A stretch of DNA of 21,935 nt from Chara braunii (Eukaryota; Streptophyta; Charophyceae; Charales; Characeae): assembly GCA_003427395.1 (NCBI GenBank), contig BFEA01000115.1:1766230-1788164 (forward strand). Direction: 5' to 3'. The notes beneath the pieces were generated by a model that saw only the letters and a program-made list of their open reading frames with translations, was not told the origin of the DNA and did no database searches. Positions within the stretch are counted from its first letter, which is position 1. Each line of letters begins with the position of its first letter. The position numbers and the translations under genes were made by a program. Shown piece after piece: positions 9,383 through 18,413 of the stretch.

Positions 9383-12300
9383 ACCTCACGCCCTGCGTTG
9401 TCTTTCGTTCGGAGTGTTTAAAATTGCGGAAGGGGCCCCGGAAAGGCAGCAAGATGGGGTGTGCCAAGGATTTTTGGAAAATTGAGTACGGGGACATGGA
9501 CAGAACCGAAATCCCCTGTGTCGGTCCGACTTAGTAAGAAGGGGGAGAAGGGGGAGGGTCCGTCACCGCGCAGGTTTTGAGGGAGAAGAAGGCGCGCGAG
9601 GGACTCACGGCGTGGGGAAATTCAATCCAAAAAGTATCGTTGAACTTCCCATCGAGCTGTCGCTTTTTGTTTCGCGTGGAAGGGGGCAGGCACGTACTTG
9701 GTATCCCGTTTCCTGGTCAAGTCCCGACGCCGCTCATTACACAACTCTGAGTCTGACGTGGAAGGCCTTAACCGAGTGACTCTTTCCTTATGCTCATCTT
9801 CGTCTCGTACTCGGTAGTGAAAGCCCTTCGATTGGTAACGCTCGAAGCGACAACAATCGTTGCACAGAGTGTTAGGCCAATGGGGCGCTACTGGCGACCA
9901 CGGGATGACGATTAGCTCATCGAACGACAATAGCAACGAATAAGGAGGAAAGTGTGTGTCCACAATAACAAAACCATCACCGACAAGTCCAGAACATCGA
10001 GTTTCAGAAGAGAAGTAGTATCTTCCGCTGATCTTGGCGACGAATTCTCGTACGTTCCATTCGCATATACGTGTCCTCTTCTCGTTATACGGGAAGGGGC
10101 GTGGCGGGGATGCGAGAGGCCGGCGCCCAGTCGGCTTGGGACAATCGGTCCACATGGCAATAGCGAAATCCTATTTAGCATGCATCCTACATGTCAATCA
10201 CAACGATCCTACGATCTAGTCGGAGACAAGTCCACCAAGCAATCGTCTCATCATCCAAACATTCTCATTCATTTCTCACAGACATTCATCAAAGAAGGTG
10301 CGAAAATGGCAGTCACACATCACTCAGTTCTCCGTGTGCTCTGCAACCCTGCCCCGTTATCCCCGTGACTAATTAAGCGTTAGCCAAAACAACCATCTCA
10401 TTCCTCGTGTGCAATAGATCGACAACCATCCATAATCGTTTGTGTCATAGAGGGAGAGAGAGGAGGTAGGGAGGAAAAAACGTGGAGCAGACAAGATAGA
10501 TGAAAATTACACCAAGATCCGATGATGAAAAAAAGTTTCGGACTTAAATGCCGTCCAACTGAACTCACACCAAAGAATAGACTCGAGACAAGGAGGCGCA
10601 TCCACCGTGAAGTTCAACTATGGCCCCGGGCCATTCATCCATTCAACTTTGATCACTATCCCCGTGTATGCACTGACGATCCCGGTCGTCACGTGCCACT
10701 TTCCACCACTGCGATCGTCACCCCATCGACTTAGTCTTTGCACGGCTTGCCTGGATCCCACAATCCCTCGTGGCGATCAGGCGCACTGCCGACCAGACTA
10801 CAGTCAGCCCGTCAGGACTTTTCGACTCGCACTCCACACGTACCATCTAGCCACCGCTTCTCGGAAGCGGGCATACGAGTTGAGAAAGAGATTTGCGAGC
10901 GCGCTTGCGGAATTTATAGTTGTGGGAAGGGAGGTAGATACGAGGGAGGATGAAGATTGGGGCAGGGAAGGGTGAGGGAGGACTTGGGGATAATCGCTCG
11001 GCGAAAGCCATGTTGATCCTTCTGAGTCGATCGTAGCCAATCAGAGTCGTCGCGTAATAGGAGCTTCCCCTTACACGACGCTTCTTCTTGGCTAATCGGG
11101 GTGAAGAGAGGACCGACCGGGTTCTTGGGCGTAGGACTTAGAGTGGGAGGAAGAAGAGTGCACAGGATAGCACGAAACGGATCCAAGATTCAGATGATCA
11201 AGAAAGAGAAAAGGCGCGCGGGGCGAGAGAAAGAGAGAGGGAAAAACGGTTACAGAGGGAGAGTGAGCGCGGGCGCGAAAGGAGCGTCGAAGATGGCGAG
11301 GGGAGCAGATCCCCCGGGCCTTAGACTTCAACATTCTCATATTAGCTCCCCATAATCTGAAGAGCCAACTCCTAGCATTTCTCTTGTGGATTGCCCTATC
11401 GGCCTTCTTCTAGTCTGCCCAGATGAGGGCTCTGACATTGGCTAGAATAAGGTTCATGACCGCTAAATCTGAGTGGAAGTTTTTCCTGAAACCACCAGTA
11501 CTTCCTAGAGTCGTGTCCGTTAAAGCACCACAATTTTAGGAAACGTACGGGCTACTACAGGAGGGCACAAATCCATCCAACTAGAAACATTTCTACTCTA
11601 TTTTCCCCGCGGTGTTGTGATGCCCAACCTCACGCCCGGTGTGACGCCCAAACCTCACGCCTAGCGGGACTTCCTGATCGGAGTAGGATGGGTGTGACGC
11701 ACCAGCTTCTGAGCCTGCGCCATCTTATTCTCTCTCTTTTTTCTTTTCGAATTTTGCTCAGGCCAACAAGGCCCTTCTCTGTTTTCTTTTTGATTAGAGG
11801 TGCCTTGCTGAGACCCGTGTTTTCAGTCTTATTGATTCTTGAAATTCCGTTTTCATAATTTAGGAAATGCATGGGAATTACGCGCGCTTTAGCGAGCACG
11901 CTAGGAATTTGGCTCGGCAGTTAGAAATTCCGAAATAAACGGAACCCGACGTGTCCTTTTTCTGCGTGAATGTTCTCGATGTCGCGGAAGACTCTGGGAA
12001 TTTGGTGGGAATACGAATGGACGTAGGACTGTCTTTTTCCCGCGCCTACTTTACAGGCGGATATGGTGATTTCAATTTTTTTGAATTAGCATAGGACTTG
12101 GGAATCTGTAACTGTTTTGGTGCCTTTTTTTGCATTTGTGATTGGCGCCATGCAAGCGAGTTGTTGGGACAGCGCCCACTGTAAGGACCAGGGAGGGGGG
12201 ACCAGAGAAGGGGGGGAGGGCGTTACCGTTCTCCGGGCTTCAGTGCTTTGATAAGACATGAGCTATTTCAGAAAGGCATTCAAAGCAGAGGCTATTGGCG

Positions 12301-12795
12301 GACCATAGAGAGATGGAGCTAGCTGGCCGAAAGTTCTCTATCTGGCGCCCTCGGTTGAAGATGTTCCTGAAGCTCGTGCAAGCCGTTAAACCAGGTGCCC
12401 CTGGCGTTACATGAACATTCTTTACGTATGGGACGTTGGACCCGTTTTCCAGCAGGTGCAGGCTGTGCAGCTTCCCACCGATAGAATGAAGCCATCAGAA
12501 CAAACGATGCTGTTTTTCTCTTCCTGTGGGTTTATTTGAGATTATTTAATTATTTAGTCATGCTGGACAAAATGATCGGACCTGCACGCTCTCTTGCAAT
12601 TAGCAGTTTCAAGTTTGTACACTGGACACTGCGAGGGAGGTTCTCAGATGGATGGGAATCCTTTTTCTTTTTTTGTTTCTCTTTCTTGCCATTTTTTGCA
12701 GTGTATAGGTAGAAGGTTCATCTGCATTTTCTTTTTTGTCTGGCTAGTGCCTCCAGCCATTGTGTGGCCAATGCATGAGCCAAGTTACCCAGTAC
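9383..12795. other. Unassigned sequence, no gene recognised
   Basis: Short ORFs occur on both strands, but none has a recognisable domain or consistent coding character. A 23-nt pure purine tract (9536-9558) could be a retroelement polypurine tract, but no TG LTR end follows it. A 24-bp direct repeat beginning TGTGA(T/C)GCCCAA lies at 11616 and 11640. It resembles the TGTGACGCCC start common in plant gypsy LTRs, but no partner LTR was seen. A G-rich stretch at 12191-12220 could form a G-quadruplex. The rest holds nothing I can support. Confidence 0.4.
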
Positions 12796-13199
12796 ATCCA
12801 GCGGCCTAGCTCAGTTGGTAAGGCACGCAAGCAGCATTCAGGAGGTCGTGGGTTCAATCCCCACTGGCCTCATGTCCCTTCCTGGAGGTCTTGGGTTCAA
12901 TCCCCATTGGCCTCATGTCCCTTCCTGGGCATGCTTGGCGCCCGCCACCTAGAGATAGCACGTTGGTCCCCCCAATTGGCATTAAAAAGCAGTCTCTGCT
13001 GATGTTACTAGGGGGAGGGGTAATCGGGGAGGCACAGCCACTGGCCACTCAGATGATGCTCGGTCCCTCTGCCACCGGCCGTCCCCTGGCCGGTGTCCCC
13101 GTTGGGGGTTCCCTGAAGGCAATCAAGGCCACCCGATGTCAGATTAGAGACAATATTGAATTTACCTGGGCTGGTTAGTCCTATGATAATACCTCAAGG
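12796..13199 (+). mobile_element. tRNA-derived SINE, copy 1
   Basis: The head looks like a tRNA. A pol III A-box-like TAGCTCAGTTGGTAAGG starts at 12807, and a B-box-like GGTTCAATCC lies in a perfect T arm (GTGGG 12848-12852, loop TTCAATC, CCCAC 12860-12864). The body shares ordered words with copy 2 at 13201: GATAG..., ATTGGCATTA, TCTCTGCTG, GGGGAGGCACAGCCACTGGC. It also shares the identical 3' end GATAATACCTCAAGG (13185-13199). Copy 1 lacks the middle part present in copy 2 (the GGGGTCTATGACC...GGCC region). Its T arm is duplicated. Both copies are preceded by ATCC. It is non-autonomous and would rely on a LINE-type reverse transcriptase. Confidence 0.8.
12841..12926 (+). repeat. 43-bp tandem duplication of the SINE T-arm/B-box segment
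   Basis: GGAGGTC(G/T)TGGGTTCAATCC begins at 12841 and at 12884. The duplicated unit of 43 bp carries the B box plus the CTCATGTCCCTTCCT that follows it. The two units differ at only two positions, so the duplication seems recent compared with the divergence between SINE copies. Confidence 0.85.
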
Positions 13200-13200
13200 A

Positions 13201-13675
13201 ATCCAGCGGCCTAGCTCAGTTGGTTAGGCATGCAAGTGGCATTCAGGAGGTTGGGGGTTCAAGCCCCATGGCCGCCTGCGGCGCACTTAGTGCCAACGGA
13301 CTGTGATAGTCCTCTGGATACCCCTGATTGGTATTAGCGGGGTCTATGACCAACACGGGTGTGAGTGTGAGCCCGAGTGGGTTATGTGTGGTGTGTGGGA
13401 GAGTGTTGGCCATAGCCTCTGCTGCTACTCGATGAAGGGTGGGGGACTATGAGAAAGGGAGGCACAGCTACTGGCAGGTCTCGGTCTTTGTGTTAGCACG
13501 ACCCCCACTGGCGGCCTCAACCCTATACCCTAACCATTAGGGGCAAGGGGCAACATGAAATCTCCCCTTCACAGAGAGAGGAAAACTATGCCTGCAGGGG
13601 TCCCCTCTAGATAGTCTTAGGAGTAGGTAATGGAAGGTTAGGAAACAGAAGTTGAGAGAAGATAATACCTCAAGG
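13201..13675 (+). mobile_element. tRNA-derived SINE, copy 2
   Basis: This copy follows copy 1 head to tail, with only one base between the end of copy 1 and ATCCAGCGGCC. The A-box region TAGCTCAGTTGGTTAGG is at 13212. The T arm is TGGGG-GTTCAAG-CCCCA (13252-13268). The body has CTGTGATAGTCC, GATTGGTATTAG, GGGTCTATGACCAACACGGG and GTGTGGTGTGTGGGAGAGTG, all recognisable in copy 3 at 20906. It ends in the same GATAATACCTCAAGG (13661-13675) as copy 1. It is the most complete copy, about 475 bp. A true tRNA gene is excluded because the acceptor and anticodon stems do not pair well. Confidence 0.8.
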
Positions 13676-14360
13676 CCATCGCCCTTTTTTAAAAAGGAAG
13701 TTACCCAGTACCATTGGGTTAATGATGACACCTGGCACGTCATCGTAGCATTCGAATCGAACTCAAGACCTTTTCGTCAACAGTATACTGTGTCAAGCAT
13801 TCAGGCCCATGGCTCGGTGGCGACCGGTACTGGAAGTTTTTTCAGGGCAAAGAGGTCTACAAATACGTTCCAGAGGCAAAGAGACAGGGCCGGCCGACAT
13901 TTTGGCCTGAGAGGAGGAAGTACCACATGACCCGGCGTGAAGGCGTCCGTTTCAGAAAATCGATGTTCCCGTGCCAGCCACGTGGCTAATGGCCAATGAC
14001 AAGGCTTGCGAATTCAAGGGCTCTCCGATTTCTGCAAGACGTTACGCCCTGGCATTGTTCAGTTCTTTTTTTTTTTTTTTTAACAAAAGACGACTCTGTT
14101 CATTTCAACAAAAAAGGAGACCGGGAAAACCTCCACAAACAACCCGGAGCAAAAGAAAGGACTGGGACCATTACCCAGCTTAGGTGCAGGCGATTGCATT
14201 GTTCAGTTCCGTTGAACAGGGCTTCTTCTTCTTCTTCTTCTTTTTTTCTTTTTTTTCTTTTTTATGAAGCGCTACGATCTTGAGATATTATCGTCTTCCA
14301 TGCAACTGGCAGGCCCTAGATTTGTTTTTATTTTTATTTTATAATTATTATTATTATTAT
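13676..14360. other. Unassigned sequence with T-rich simple repeats
   Basis: No gene. It contains a T run at about 14065-14082, (TTC)n plus T-rich sequence at about 14223-14262, and (TTA)n at about 14342-14360. A weak minus-strand B-box-like GAGTTCGATTC (near 13753-13763) might be part of a very decayed tRNA-derived element, but the A box is not convincing. Confidence 0.4.
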
Positions 14361-14447
14361 GGTCCGATGGACCACGGATCAGAAACTAAACTGATCAGAA
14401 CAGATACGACACTTGATCTTACTTAGCCAAAAGCCCGAGAAAGGTAT
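14361..14447 (-). ncRNA. U2: U2 snRNA 5' domain copy, probably a pseudogene
   Basis: Read on the minus strand from 14447, the sequence begins ATACCTTTCTCGG, continues CTTTTGGCTAAG and GATCAAGTGT, then CGTATCTGTTCT, GATCAGTTTA and TCTGAT, and closes with a hairpin GGTCC-ATC-GGACC. This is the conserved 5' half of U2 in order: stem I, branch-site recognition, stem IIa, stem IIb. Three defects stand out. TAAG is tandemly duplicated within GGCTAAG/ATCAAG. The branch-point-recognition element reads GTCGTA where U2 has the near-invariant GTAGTA. After stem IIb the Sm-site region is replaced by an (AAT)n/A-rich tail. I see no plant snRNA upstream element or TATA box at the usual distance. A retroposed or chimeric copy is most likely. 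Confidence 0.82.
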
Positions 14448-14489
14448 GGCCCTAGATAATTGACTTAGGAATGCAGTATTCCGCTCATC

Positions 14490-14570
14490 TGCTTCCAAAT
14501 CGTCGGAGTTCGAAAACAGGTCAGCGTTCCAACAGTGCAGCCGTAAACCAACAGCTAGGGCGTGGTGCCT
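14490..14570 (-). repeat. tRNA-like head, minus strand, upstream of the U2 copy
   Basis: Read on the minus strand: CCCTAGCTGTTGGTTTAC (A-box-like, about 14543-14560), then CACTGTTGGAACGCTGACCTG, then TTTTCGAACTCC (B-box-like, about 14505-14516). The order and spacing match the tRNA-like copy at 17815-17888, with shared CCCTAGCT, CTGTTG and GACCTGT. Base pairing is too poor for a working tRNA gene. The U2-derived segment follows in the same orientation after about 45-50 nt, so the two might form one composite SINE-like unit. Confidence 0.55.
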
Positions 14571-15015
14571 ACTGTAGGACCTCGGCTGGTAAATAAAAGA
14601 AAAAAGACCAAAAACAAACGGGAACAAAAGATTGTTTTTCTGTTTTTGTTTTTTTTGTTTTGGGAGGAAAAGAGAGTGCCCCCCCAACCACCCCCCCCCT
14701 TCTCTTTCTTTTTTTTTGGTGGTGGTGAGTGGGGGGAAGAAGATAGTGTTTCCTTGTTGAAAACAACTTTCAGGAAGCAAAAAAAGAAAGAAAAAAAAAA
14801 AAAATCCAGGAAGCGGGCCCGGAGTCCCTCACATGAGTACTGCAGTCAAATGGGGCTGAGAGAGGTGCTCCCGACCAGTCCCATCCCCAACCACAGCAAT
14901 CCAATAGCAGAGACGCAATCGATTGCTCAACTAGGGTAGTAGAGCCGAAGGCAATTTTTTTTCCCTTGTCGCAGAAGAGGAAGGGATGGCACGGTATGAA
15001 GGACGGCGCCGGTTG
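14571..15015. other. Unassigned, homopolymer-rich sequence upstream of the beta-helix gene
   Basis: It contains T-, C-, G- and A-rich homopolymer runs at about 14635-14805, including a long A tract with G interruptions near 14780-14804. The ORFs here on both strands are low-complexity and Lys/Pro/Phe-rich, and are not credible genes. The stretch from about 14860 to 15015 is likely upstream promoter sequence of the gene at 15251. Confidence 0.4.
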
Positions 15016-15023
15016 TATAAAGA
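15016..15023 (+). promoter_or_regulatory. TATA box of the beta-helix gene
   Basis: TATAAAGA is the canonical core. Transcription would be expected to start about 25-30 bp downstream, near 15045, giving a 5' UTR of roughly 200 nt. No ATG occurs between this box and 15251, so the annotated start is the first AUG of the predicted transcript. Confidence 0.7.
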
Positions 15024-15250
15024 GAGGGCCGTATTCCACGTCCTTGCATCCTTGTGTTCCGCTTCTCAATTTCCTCGCGATCTGTTGGACTTGACAGCTT
15101 TCTCTCACCTCCCTTGCCATCGTTCTTCTAATAACTGTGCGGGCAAGCAGAGATAAGACGGGTTGAGTGTGCTGGCTGGTGTTGCTGCGGCAGTGCGGGT
15201 AAGGTACGGAGTGCCAACGACTGATAGCAGCGAGGAATACCGCGGCCGCT

Positions 15251-16282
15251 ATGGCGGGTGAACATGTTCGTCGAGGTGGGCGACAAGGAAGCGCTACTGA
15301 ATGCTGTGCTAAGGTTGTCGCACAGTTGGCGATCATCGCGGTGTTAGTGCTATTAACCTCAGTGCCTGCGGCTTGTGGCTACGGCGTGACGGAGTTCATG
15401 AGAGACTACAACAACCCGAGTGTGTCACGCATCCAGGTGAAGGGCGACGTTATCCTCACGTCCGACCTGCCGCCCCTGGATCGCAACCTGACGATCGTGG
15501 GCGTGGGACGCAAACGTCCCGTGATCGACGGTCAGAACAAGTACAGCGGAATCGATACCAGCGACGTGCTGGTGGTGAGGAACGTGGAGTTCAGGAACTT
15601 CGTCACCCGCAGGTGGCGTGGCGGCGCTGCAATCCTGTCGTCTGGGGACAACAACAAGTTTGAGAGCTGTGTGTTTCGAAACAACAGGGCGATGTTGAAC
15701 AACAGCGATAGCGACTCCGACTACGGGAACGGCGGCGCAATCTACTTCTATAGCAACACCTGGAGAATTACAAAGTGTCAGTTCTTAGGCAACCGGGCAG
15801 ATTGGTACGGAGGCGCCGTGTACACGCTGGGTGAGAGCAGCGGCACGGTCTCTGGCAGCGTGTTCAAGGACAACTACTCCAAGGCTAGAGGCGGCGCCAT
15901 CACCTTCCGGGGCTCGTTCGCGCGGATCGACAAATGTACCTTCGAAGGCAACAAGGAGGATGGGGAAGGCGGCGGAGCTCTGTCCTGCTCCAGATCGGGT
16001 TGCCACATCTCGAATAACGCCTTCCGGAACAACGTGGCCAAGGGAGACGGCGGCGCAATCCGTTTCTTTGCTGATGACGAGGGAGGGTTCGGGGTTCTGT
16101 GCAAAGGAAACACCTTCTCTGGCAACCGGGCGACGAACAGCTCGAGCAGCAACCTGTTCGTCTCGGCGACAGAGGACGCTGGATTGTCTTGGAGTTTCTG
16201 CGCCAAGGCACCGCCCCAGACGGTCATCGATGCACCCAAGAACGCAACCCAGAGCGGCAATTGTCGCGGATGCCCAAAGTGA
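15251..16282 (+). CDS. Predicted secreted right-handed beta-helix protein with GGA(I/V/L) repeats
   Basis: An uninterrupted 343-residue frame begins at the first ATG after a TATA box, in a good context (G at -3, G at +4). It ends at TGA 16280-16282 without introns. A hydrophobic stretch at residues 22-41 after a basic N-terminus reads as a signal peptide or anchor. From about residue 124 the protein is built of repeats: GGA(A/I/V/L) at 124, 161, 187, 214, 241 and 267, mostly 26-27 residues apart. Each is paired with an F-x-x-N or F-x-N-N turn (142, 178, 205, 231, 258, 289). This is the pattern of Pmp-like or pectate-lyase-like parallel beta-helix proteins. Ten Cys remain after the likely signal peptide, and there are N-glycosylation sequons at 79, 150, 208, 296 and 331, all fitting an extracellular protein. 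No catalytic Asp cluster of a glycosidase or lyase is evident, so a binding or structural role at the cell surface is possible. Function is unknown. Confidence 0.88.
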   Translation: MAGEHVRRGGRQGSATECCAKVVAQLAIIAVLVLLTSVPAACGYGVTEFMRDYNNPSVSRIQVKGDVILTSDLPPLDRNLTIVGVGRKRPVIDGQNKYSGIDTSDVLVVRNVEFRNFVTRRWRGGAAILSSGDNNKFESCVFRNNRAMLNNSDSDSDYGNGGAIYFYSNTWRITKCQFLGNRADWYGGAVYTLGESSGTVSGSVFKDNYSKARGGAITFRGSFARIDKCTFEGNKEDGEGGGALSCSRSGCHISNNAFRNNVAKGDGGAIRFFADDEGGFGVLCKGNTFSGNRATNSSSSNLFVSATEDAGLSWSFCAKAPPQTVIDAPKNATQSGNCRGCPK

Positions 16283-16416
16283 GACACGAACCGCTATTAT
16301 TCCGGCCCGCGCCAAACTCTGCGCAACTGAAACCTGGGGATTCTTGGGACTCACTCACTCGCTCGTTTGTCGCTGCAGTACTGAGTGCCAGTGAGTGGGT
16401 GTGTGTTTAGCTCGTT

Positions 16417-16422
16417 AATAAA
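16417..16422 (+). promoter_or_regulatory. Polyadenylation signal AATAAA of the beta-helix gene
   Basis: AATAAA lies 135 nt past the stop codon at 16282, a normal distance for a 3' UTR signal. Together with the TATA box it delimits a transcript of about 1.4 kb. Confidence 0.55.
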
Positions 16423-16712
16423 CAGTAGTCGTAATATTGATTGGCATGATGCCGCTGGATTTCCAAATGGCATTTGGGCTTCCCCGCTCTTTACTTTCGA
16501 GTGCGGGAGCGCCTATCCGGTCTCCCGCTCGAGTGGAAGGTATAAGTTTTGCATTGAGCCGGTGAATGACCTATATCACCTCGGATCGGCGTAATGTGGC
16601 GGGTTGAATGCATGTTTTTTTTTAGTATGTCGAGTAGGTAGGAGAAGGACTCGAGAGAATATCCAGTTACCTGTCACGACGTGCGCTGGGAGAGAAGGAA
16701 CTAGCAAACGTT

Positions 16713-16713
<1 letters not shown>

Positions 16714-16791
<78 letters not shown>
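16714..16791. repeat. (CT)39 microsatellite
   Basis: A pure 78-bp CT dinucleotide run. The Ser/Leu and Arg/Glu repeats of the reading frames crossing it are artefacts of the tract. Confidence 0.97.
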
Positions 16792-16794
<3 letters not shown>

Positions 16795-17660
16795 CCCGTA
16801 TGTACGACTCGCCGACGCTCCGACATGGCGATATTCTTCTGTGCCAAATCTTTGCGCCGTCAAGTCGAATGACGGTCTTCGTCCTGCCTTGCTTTGGAAA
16901 TCGAATCCTAGCTCAGCGATTCCCATGTATATACTCATTCTTGTGGCTTCGTGGCATTGGTGGAACGACGATCATATGATGATCTTCCGGTCTGTATTCA
17001 ACGCTTTCGTTTTCGGCTCGCTTCCGTGTGAAACGCATCGCAGCAAGTCGTTCTAGAGACTAGAACCGCCGCCCAAGTTTGTGCGCGTGATTTTGATGAA
17101 CACCAGTGACATCATGCTGAGTTTCATCGTATAAAGCTGGATGAATTATTCGATTGAAAATAAAATAAAATCTCAGATTTGTCGTGTAAGGGCTAATCCT
17201 GACCTACGGCGATTTGGACATCGCATCCATATTCCCCTTCTCCTCATCCCTTCTCAGCCTCCTTCCCTTCTCCTTCTCACATGCTACTCGTAAGCTTCTC
17301 CATCGCTCCTCCGTCTCCTCCATGCAACCGCCCTGGGCCTCCTCTTTTCCTGTTTTCTCTATGCGCACACTCCAGTCATCCTCACGACTGTTCGATATTC
17401 CCTCGATCATCGTTCTTTCATTTCCCGATGTCCCTCGTTCCGCCTGCCCTATTTTGGCGCCCTCGGTTGTCCTATGAAAGCCGCAGTGTGCGTGTCTGTC
17501 TCAGCAGGGATGGGGCAGTGCACAGTGTCTCCCCTTCCACTCTGTCCCGTACAGTGTATGCTTGTGGCATTGTGGCTCGGAGCAGACGTCTTTGCGACCT
17601 GTAGCTGTTTGGCTTTCCAGGTCGGAGTCATGCTCAATTGACGTCAATCTACATTCGCGA

Positions 17661-17693
<33 letters not shown>

Positions 17694-17814
17694 TGGTGCG
17701 GTCGGAAGAAAAGGGTGCAGGATTTCGCTCACTTGGCGCGCGCACGCATGAGGGCGACGACCTTGAGATGACCGGCCCCAAGCAATTCATTAGTAGTTGG
17801 TTTCACTCGTAAAG
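16792..17814. other. Unassigned sequence with a (CG)n(GA)n microsatellite
   Basis: No supported gene. About 17220-17500 is C/T-rich with overlapping Ser-rich ORFs on the plus strand that carry no motif. A (GC)n run at 17661-17675 passes directly into (GA)n up to about 17693. Confidence 0.45.
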
Positions 17815-17888
17815 TTCCATCATAAGGATTCGAACACAGGTCTGTATTTCAACAGTTCATGGACGTACCCACTGAGCTAGGGTCTTGG
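17815..17888 (-). repeat. tRNA-like sequence (decayed tRNA or SINE head), minus strand
   Basis: On the minus strand, the A-box TAGCTCAGTGGGTAC (17865-17879) and a B-box GTTCGAATCC (17826-17835) are separated by a normal tRNA distance. CTGTTGAAATACAG between them looks like an anticodon arm, possibly with GAA (Phe-like). The T stem is mispaired and the loop is one base short, so a working tRNA is unlikely. It shares its order of motifs with the copy at 14490-14570. Confidence 0.6.
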
Positions 17889-18284
17889 GTCGTATGTCTT
17901 TTTTCCCCCCTCCTTACTCTTCTTTTAATTTGGACCTTTTCTCGATGGAACAATTTGCCCAATGCCCCTCCGACGGAGGACTTACCCAGTGACAACCCTC
18001 TGAAAACGATTGACGTTTCCAACAAACCCCTGGCGGCCTGAATTATGTTCAATATGCCCTTACGGGTTCGGTTCAAATTACGCACCGGTAGCTCCCCTCC
18101 CAGGGCCAGGGGAAAGGCCGCGAGTGCCACCGAAGACCACAGGGGCATGCTGGAAAGTTGCACCCCTCACTGAAAAGGGCTTCCAGGAAACTTGAAAGGG
18201 GCAGACCGCAAATAAATGTAAGTCGGAGGGGCATTTCGAAATTTTCCATTTCTCGACTTACACATCTCATCGTTCTCCACATAC
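17889..18284. other. Unassigned sequence with small inverted repeats
   Basis: No gene found. GTAAGTCG (about 18219) and CGACTTAC (about 18254) form a small inverted pair. GGGGCAT-type words scattered here resemble the terminal sequence of the neighbouring TIR elements and could be decayed relatives. Confidence 0.4.
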
Positions 18285-18410
18285 GGGCATCGCCTCACCA
18301 CTCTCCAAATGTGCAAAATGAGAATGAACTTCCCGCTAGAAACAACATGGCCAGATGCACCCCCCACATTTTTGCACTTTTCACATTTCGAAAGTGGTGT
18401 GGCCATGCCC
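18285..18410. mobile_element. MITE-like TIR element, 126 bp (element E)
   Basis: The left end reads GGGCATCGCCTCACCACT. The right end read in reverse complement is GGGCATGGCCACACCACT, and the similarity continues through CCAAATGTG/CGAAATGTG for about 34 bp. The termini are related to those of elements A, B and C (GGGC.TCGCC.CACCACT.TC.AAA). It is flanked by TAC on the left and TAA on the right, a possible imperfect 3-bp target duplication. It has no coding capacity. Confidence 0.7.
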
Positions 18411-18413
18411 TAA

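Noticed and set aside
9536-9558. Retroelement polypurine tract
   Set aside because: It is a pure purine run downstream of pol, but it is not followed by a TG LTR terminus and no LTR pair was found.
9622-10155. A 177-codon minus-strand frame
   Set aside because: It has no recognisable motif, overlaps other frames of similar size, and has no promoter or homologous neighbour to support it.
10607-10975. A 122-codon plus-strand frame
   Set aside because: It starts at GTG, which is not credible in a nuclear gene, and shows no domain. Several frames overlap.
12191-12220. G-quadruplex regulatory element
   Set aside because: The runs of G permit a quadruplex, but the middle loop is long and no gene is near enough to give it a role.
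12800-12870. A functional tRNA gene
   Set aside because: The A and B boxes and T arm are good, but the acceptor and anticodon stems do not pair and the same head recurs with a shared non-tRNA body. It is a SINE head.
13741-13835. A third minus-strand tRNA-like copy
   Set aside because: A B-box-like GAGTTCGATTC is present, but a convincing A box in the same orientation is missing.
14379-14939. ORFs rich in Lys, Phe and Pro on both strands
   Set aside because: They are generated by homopolymer tracts and overlap the U2-like and tRNA-like sequences.
15785-16410. Several 100-190-codon frames on both strands over the beta-helix gene
   Set aside because: They are shadows of the GC-rich, periodic beta-helix coding sequence. 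Only the 15251 frame has repeats, a signal peptide and flanking transcription signals.
16576-17056. Frames with long Ser/Leu or Arg/Glu runs
   Set aside because: The runs are the (CT)39 microsatellite read in frame.
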